From positions 2,059,594 to 2,123,593 of the forward strand of contig CM025850.1 in assembly GCA_003952965.2 (NCBI GenBank): a DNA stretch of 64,000 bases, read 5' to 3'. Of this stretch, positions 58,425 through 64,000 are shown in pieces. The notes under the pieces were generated by a model. That model saw only the letters and a program-made list of their open reading frames with translations, had not been told where the DNA came from and searched no databases. Within the stretch, counting starts at the first letter, position 1. Every line of letters starts with the position of its first letter. The translations under genes and the position numbers were made by a program. This stretch comes from Morella rubra (Eukaryota > Streptophyta > Magnoliopsida > Fagales > Myricaceae).

Positions 58425-60802
58425 AAAGATCAAAATCACCCGTAGCACATACAAGAATACAAGGCATTACAAACATTCTCATTTGGCATCCAATATCCCA
58501 AAGAATATGCAGGATCAACAACTAAATTAATGGATCAGCACCAATTACAAAGATGCATTTTCGAAAAAGTGTTCTGTAATGTTGAAATCATGGATCGGCT
58601 TCATTTTCAATTAAACAAAAATGTCTACGAGCTTTATCAAATAAGGCAAAATCTTGACTCCAAACAGAGGCCACATCCATACCCAGCTGGTGCCCTTTCT
58701 ACCAATAAAAGAGTCATACCGACAACTATTGTCCCAGCCTCAACTATAAATTAGTATACAGCACTTCCAGGCCAATTAAAAAGATTGACTGAGCTCAATC
58801 TTACCTCCGATCATAGAGTTTTCCAATTATTGTTAACAAGTATTTACCACCAAACATAAACAGTTGGGAGAAGAGTTTGTTTAATGCTCGAAGACTACTA
58901 CTGACTTACTACTTTTTGAAAACGTTGGGAGGATGATGCACAATCATTCCGATTAAAAACTGAGACATAAGAGAAAATACACACCTGCTTCTATGGCCTT
59001 TCTCGTAACAGAGATTTTGCTACCCCAGTTGTAGAAGATGGCTAGTAAAATTAGACGAAAAAAAAAAATCCAAGCTTTTGAAGAGAGACAACGTTTCAAA
59101 AATGGGCGCTGGCCATAAAGCAATTTTTCCCCCACTTTTTGTGGCAGCTCTTCCTACTCAATGCCAAAAAAACTTTCGTGGGGGGTCTCTATCAAGATTG
59201 CGGGACATAAGCATTGGCCTAATTTGTATGTCCCCCGCTATTGGCCTTTTAGCATTTATTTTTTGGGATCACCAATTGACTTCCGATTGCCGCTATTCTG
59301 TTTGTTTTTATGTAAAATTGTTGTTTTAAGTATATTTTTCTTCATCAAAATATTTTCAAGAAAGTTGATTATTTTTTTATGTTTGGTAGTTATTGAAAAA
59401 TATTTTCTTCAAATGTTTTTCTATGTTTGGTGGACATAATTGGATAAAGTTGGTAAACCCTCTTAAAAATATGAAGGTTAAAAATCGCTCAAAGTATACT
59501 TGATCTAGCAATTTTCTAAGAACCATTACATAGAATATGGGCTTGAATATAGTATAAGCTAATGAATACGAACCAGAATCGATCTAATATTTTTCTATAA
59601 GACATTATATCAGATATCAGAATTATAAATTTATAAATCAATTTTGATGGGGTTTATGGATGGCCAAGTGAAAAAATTGTCAAGACAAAGTATGTTGAAA
59701 TGTCCAATCTTTATGCAAAATATTATTGTCATCAAAAGCACAAAGTATGAGCATCACATTAGGTAGAATGAAGAAAGCTAGAGATACCAGCCAAACAAGG
59801 TGAAATTTATTTCACACTAGCCACAAAGCATTAAATCTGATGCCAAGAACTAAATGAAAAGAAAATTTGAAATTTTAGTCCAATATTGGTAAGTCAATCA
59901 CCATATGAAATAAATATTTCAGCTTTGAATAGAACACAGCAGCACTGCAGGAAGGACAGCAGCAACCAGCAGTGAAACAAAAACTCAAATTTTGGCTGGA
60001 GCAAAACAGCACAGCATAACAATACAAATACTTGGACAGAACATCAATACAACAACACAACCTCACAAAAAGAGATCATCATCAAACAGATAACACGACA
60101 ACAGAGTAGCAACAGAGGGCAGCTATATCCCACAACATTAGCACCCTCAAGCAACTCAGCTGGCAGGTCCCATCTCAGAAGGAGCTCTAGATTTTGAGAA
60201 GTTCTTCCAATTTTTCTGAAGATCTTACATTCACGTAATTCAAAATGTCATCAAACATTCAAAATACATAGAAAGAAAAACTTGATTGAATCTTAAACCT
60301 CTTACATTACCCAACTCAACTATTCCTCTATCTAGACACATGACACAATGCTTAAAACCCATGACTGAAAGACTATAGATGCAAATTAGAATCAAGAGCA
60401 TGTTCAAGTGGACACGCATAATTTAATCAACATGCTTTTCTGTTACAATATTGTTCTTTAGTAGTAGTTCTAGCCATTACATTCGATTGATTAAATGGTC
60501 ATGACTACTCTAAATGGTCATGACTATTATACTATTACAATGCTACTATTAAAATATTGTTTTGTAGTGTAGTAGGATTCTTTCAAAATTTCCCCTCCAA
60601 TAATAGATTATTTCCCATTCTAGTTAAATAAAGTACCTGCAATAGAAGAAAAGAAACGAAGTTACCTATTGATAGATTCTCTAACTTGATAAAATAAAAA
60701 GTTAACCCTGCTCATGATTGAAACTACAATGAAAAGAACTAACAGAGGGCCAATAGACCTGCCATGTAATCCTTTAAGCCATTAGATGCTAACAGTACCT
60801 AT

Positions 60803-60898
60803 TTATGCATCTGAACCAAGAGCTTCTTGATGAATATCTGGAGATGCAATCACCAAGTCTGCTTTGAATTCCACAGTGACAGCAAAATATTGATCATC
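60803..60898 (-). pseudogene. Captured terminal exon (unknown gene)
   Basis: On the minus strand, CAGTTTTAG at the boundary forms a splice acceptor, followed by 31 open codons, DDQYFAVTVEFKADLVIASP then DIHQEALGSDA, and TAA at 60803-60805. Composition looks like real protein coding sequence rather than repeat. No family is recognised. The exon lies inside the 5.5-kb CACTA-like element, which fits gene-fragment capture, though an older host gene interrupted by the element cannot be excluded. 58425-60802 between the candidate exons is AT-rich, intron-like, with no other supported feature. Confidence 0.4.
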
Positions 60899-61419
60899 CT
60901 AAAACTGAAACAAGACAAATAACAAAGTTATTTATTAATTTCCATTGACTTCATTCATGAATTGACATTCTACTATTGAGCCGTGAGTTTTTTCAATAGA
61001 GGTACCCCAAAACTCCCTTTCAACCTCCCAAAAGAATTTTTAACTCCTCTAGGCTCTAGACAAGTGTTCTTAGGTTCATCTCAGGTAATGGCAGATGAGC
61101 GCACTGGCATATAAAGAAAAGAATACAAGCATGCATATTTCTATGCAATGGAGTCTAACGTCAAAAACTACTTACGACCACAACAGTAGATAATATAGTT
61201 GGATCAAATTCATTGCATAACATGTATATAAAGCCAGAAGTAAACTCAAAAAACATGTATATAAAGCCAGAATTATCAAGTGGGGATATTTACCCAAACA
61301 AATCATTCAATTTTCTGCATTTAGTTATCACCCGTGGGATTGAGAAAGCATGAACAGTAATGCCAAACTCTGCTGAAAGAACCAAATTATATGCACGAAG
61401 AAAATCGAGAAGTTATCCA

Positions 61420-61530
61420 ACCTCTCTCTCTTGTTCCCTTTTGTGTAAATATCACAAACACTTTGTAAACAGAAGTAATTCCTACCTCTCTCCCGTGTTC
61501 CCTCTTTGTGGAAAAATCACAAACACCAGG
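61420..61530 (+). repeat. Short direct repeat, ~72 bp apart
   Basis: CTCTCTC-TGTTCCCTTTTTGTG-AATCACAAACAC-like text occurs at about 61423-61465 and again at 61490-61530. It is a local duplication within the CACTA-like element. Confidence 0.5.
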
Positions 61531-62063
61531 TACTCTTTACTTCTCACAACCAGCATTCTCAATTCCCACACTTCGAAGAACAAAAGAGGAGTAAATACAC
61601 TCAGCAAACTGTAACAATTTTGGGGGAAAGATGGGCAACAGAGAACAGAGACTCACACCTGATGGGCAACAACCACGAGCTCACGTCTAGCAGCTTTCTT
61701 GACGAACCCAGCTACATCGGCAAGAGACCTTCACCAACATAGATGAACTTGTCGGTCTTAATTTTTAGCCATAAAGACAAAGGCGACGACCTTCACCGCC
61801 GGTTTTACGAGTGCTCTTGACGAACCAGGCGGTAGGGAATGGTGACTAGCCAAATTCACTCGCGTCAACGAATTGTGGATATGTGTCACTGAACTTGGTG
61901 ATAGCCACAATAAAAAGTATTTAAGAGATTTGCCGACGGGAAAGCACGTGGTTGAAGAAGGGTTGAGATTCGTCGACGAGAAATGCTTTAGTCGTAGAGA
62001 ATTCGCTCACATTTCTGACGCGCAAATAATAAAACGCGGGGAAAGCCCACTTTTCTTGTAGTG

Positions 62064-62640
62064 ACGTAGCACTTATTTTTCTGCCATCAATAACTATTCA
62101 GGGTCAGAAAATTAAAAATACTTCTTTGTGGTCAGTAAGGTTTTTAGTTCCACAGTAAGCTAATTCCATCGAATATTTTATGGAAAAAAGATACCTCGTA
62201 TTGTATTACCAAGAATATATTTTTCATTTCTTTACCATTAAATAGCCTACACAGACATAATAATACACAAAATACAGATTGATAAATACTTTTCATTGAA
62301 TGAATGAAGAATATATTATCACAGTTTTTACAAGAAACAAAGAATCTACAGCTTTATTTCATCCTTCCCAATTCGCATTAGAAATAAAAATAAAAGGGAA
62401 AGTATTTTATCTTTTGAAGATAATCTACTGAATGAAATATTGAAGGCACTGCTGGCTTTAATAGTCATTTTCTTTCCTTTTTTGGTCTTGGTAACTACAA
62501 GCAACTAGCTGATACATCTATCAATTTGGAAGCATAACTAACCCTCAATAGCTTTAAGAGCGGAGGAATGTCATTAGGCTACTCATGAGGATATTGTTAA
62601 GACAGAAAAAGAAACAATAGTGCAGTCCGCAGGTTTACAA
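62064..62640. other. No gene seen
   Basis: AT-rich sequence right of the CACTA-like element. No ORF, terminal repeat or conserved motif could be supported. Confidence 0.4.
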
Positions 62641-62880
62641 TTATAAGGTAAGTTACCAGATGGTGATAGGCTTTCTATCTGACCAAGCAAAACAGCCACT
62701 TCCAGTGATCAAGGAACTTGATCGTTAGGCTTCCTGTAGCAGGGAAATTTGGAAACCCAAACTAAGAGAGAGAGAGAGAGATCTAGAGGAGAGATCAGGA
62801 GATTGTAATTAGGGGGAAGGTTCGCTTGTGTCGGGGATGGTGAAGATCACTACATGCAGAGGGGCCTGCTTATATAGTGA
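62641..62880 (-). promoter_or_regulatory. Candidate minus-strand promoter and first exon
   Basis: On the minus strand CTATATAAGC (62868-62877) is followed by a CT-rich leader with TCTCTCTCTCTCTCTC (62764-62790), typical of plant 5' leaders. An exon-like stretch EVAVLLGQIESLSPS ends at a good donor GTAACTTACC near 62650. Product unknown. The exon could once have continued into the minus-strand exons at 60803 and 58262, with the CACTA-like element lying within. Confidence 0.35.
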
Positions 62881-63045
62881 CATTGGACACCTAAGAAGTT
62901 GCGAAGCAAGTGGGGCACTTGGGCTGAACATGGTGAGGACCCTCTCTTTTGCACTCTTGTGTAACAGTACAAAGAATCTTCGACTTTTTAATTTAGCGTC
63001 TCGCCATAATTTTACCTCCCAGCGAGAGACAATTTGACCGGTTTG

Positions 63046-63240
63046 GGTTAAATACACTTTTTACTCCCGTGGTTTGGGGGCATTGGCACTTAACATCCCA
63101 ATCTTTCAATTTTAAGACATTGCACCCAAATGGCTTGGACTTTCTACGTAATTTGCACCCCTCCATCAATTATCCATGATTTTGGACGGAATTAACAACC
63201 ACGTGCATCGCACGTGCCATTCTTTCCCATTTTGCCCTCC
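63046..63240. repeat. Possible DNA-transposon terminal sequence
   Basis: GGGTTAAATACACTTTTTACTCC and following CCGTGGTTTGGGGG resemble ends of some plant MULE-like elements ('-tagtccctgtggtttggg' type). No opposite end is visible in the window, so the call is weak. Confidence 0.3.
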
Positions 63241-63299
63241 AAATTCAAATTATTGGACGTTGATTTTTTTGACTATTTTGATGACGATAATGCCCTCTT

Positions 63300-64000
63300 T
63301 GTTGGCTTTTAGTTACAATCAATGTTTTGATAATAACAATAGAAGTAATTGAGATGTGAAGCAAAGCGGATCCAAAATGAGCACGAAGCGATCAAATAAC
63401 ATCCCCTTCAATGGAAGTGCTTTTAAAGTAAAGACTCAAGATGCTAGGGTAATCTTTGTAACTCTAAGTCTTCATCTTTAATAAGGATTTGAACCACACA
63501 TTTGCATATTTCTTCAAAACTTGCATGAAATGTTTTACCTCTTGTTTTGAAGATTTAAAAATGTTTTTAAATGGCTTTAAAATATCTCAATCAAACTCCC
63601 AAACCTTTTATATACTTATGGGAAGTTAGTCTTTAAAATTGGGTATTTTAAGTTGGTCAAAATCGTGTTTTTAAAACAACTGGATCATGTGCTTAAGTTG
63701 AGGAGGTCAACCGGCTCATGTAGCGGTCGACCGGTCTTCGACCGCTTGGTATAGCGGTCGACCGGTTGGTTTGAAAAAGTTTAAAAAGAGTCATTCTGAC
63801 TTCTGACATTATGACCGTTGTGTAACGTTAACCTGCAGCGGTCGACCGGTTCATGTAGCGGTCGACCGGTTCATCGAGAGTTTTTTAACAGCTCGACTCC
63901 CAACGGCTATAAACGGCTATTTTTCTTATGAGGCCTATATAAAGCCATTCCTACACCTTTTAAAAGTTGCTGAACAACTTAAATCATTTTGCCAAAGCTA
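63300..64000 (+). mobile_element. LTR F, 5' part (runs out of window)
   Basis: It starts TGTTGGCTTTTAG, and a TGTTTTGATAATAACAAT phrase follows, common at the start of plant copia LTRs (compare TTTTGATGATAATAAATG in family C at 18828). Four CGGTCGACCG sites lie at 63724-63868 and a TATA box (CTATATAAAG) at 63946. The remainder is outside. Confidence 0.55.
63724..63868. repeat. Array of CGGTCGACCG palindromes
   Basis: Exact copies at 63724, 63755, 63839 and 63859, with two partial ones (GTCAACCGG at about 63706, CTTCGACCGC at 63737). They lie just upstream of the LTR F TATA box, like the TGTCGACA array of family C upstream of its TATA-like site. Confidence 0.85.

Larger units (their letters stand above)
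56555..62063 (+). mobile_element. Non-autonomous CACTA-like element, 5.5 kb
   Basis: The left end is CACTACAAGAAATTCGG at 56555; the right end is the complement of CACTACAAGAAAAGTGGG at 62063. Subterminal CGTC/GACG-rich repeats lie at both ends (56578-56960 and 61680-62030, including CGTCAC and CGACGA). No transposase was found inside. Flanks ATA and ACG do not match, so either the element has decayed flanks or the two ends belong to different insertions. It holds an RNase H-like fragment and at least one exon-like fragment. The 151-residue frame at 56523-56978 crosses the terminus and is not a gene. Confidence 0.65.

Noticed and set aside
56552..62066. 3-bp target duplication of the 5.5-kb CACTA-like element
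   Set aside because: Flanks are ATA and ACG. The element is kept only on its termini and subterminal repeats.
62809..63057. 82-residue minus-strand ORF
   Set aside because: It overlaps the presumed TATA box and leader on the same strand, so it would lie upstream of the transcription start; no domain.

Overview
This is nuclear DNA of a flowering plant, probably a eudicot. It is AT-rich, has intron-bearing genes, and is built almost entirely of nested plant transposable elements. I see no complete host gene. The only clear host gene trace is a broken N-terminal piece of a PHT1-type phosphate transporter (55731-56043, minus). I found no rRNA, tRNA, CRISPR or prokaryotic features.

Layout. 1-2592 is the 3' part of a long LTR (family E), inserted in a CACTA (En/Spm) transposase remnant that runs 2593-5740. 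6105-8463 holds two facing family C LTR-like blocks carrying GTGTCGACAC palindromes. 8500-10790 is a second E LTR. 11776-17110 is a minus-strand long LTR (D), split by a chromovirus remnant (chromodomain, polypurine tract, LTR A1; 12528-15165). 17916-18272 is a copia reverse transcriptase fragment that resumes at 50664.

Between those copia halves lies a 32.4-kb CACTA element (18273-50663) with a matching 3-bp target duplication (TGG). From left to right it contains: a left end with dozens of TCCGGAC-type motifs; a dimeric tandem array of about 144-bp units; a broken two-domain accessory gene (22903-24083); an inserted 8.6-kb Mutator-like element (25531-34150, perfect 9-bp duplication TAGAAATTT) with a MURA-type transposase and a GRF zinc-finger gene; and TNP2-type and Transposase_24-type genes (34441-39618). 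A 5.1-kb tandem duplication follows, covering the CACTA gene ends plus LTR A and the start of LTR B, then the intact-length LTR B2 and the CACTA right end.

The copia polyprotein end, polypurine tract and 3' LTR (51075-55444) carry a solo LTR E3 (51255-54520) with a perfect 5-bp duplication (CGGGC). Right of this are a CACTA right-end fragment, the PHT1 relic, a 5.5-kb non-autonomous CACTA-like element (56555-62063), a possible minus-strand promoter near 62.7-62.9 kb, and the 5' part of another LTR (63300-64000) with CGGTCGACCG palindromes.

Most notable: two long-LTR families each carry, between their own TATA box and LTR end, a short ORF of 64-75 codons with a shared R-V-x-V-x-x-D-L-D-V core and an acidic tail. 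They behave like small genes housed within LTRs.
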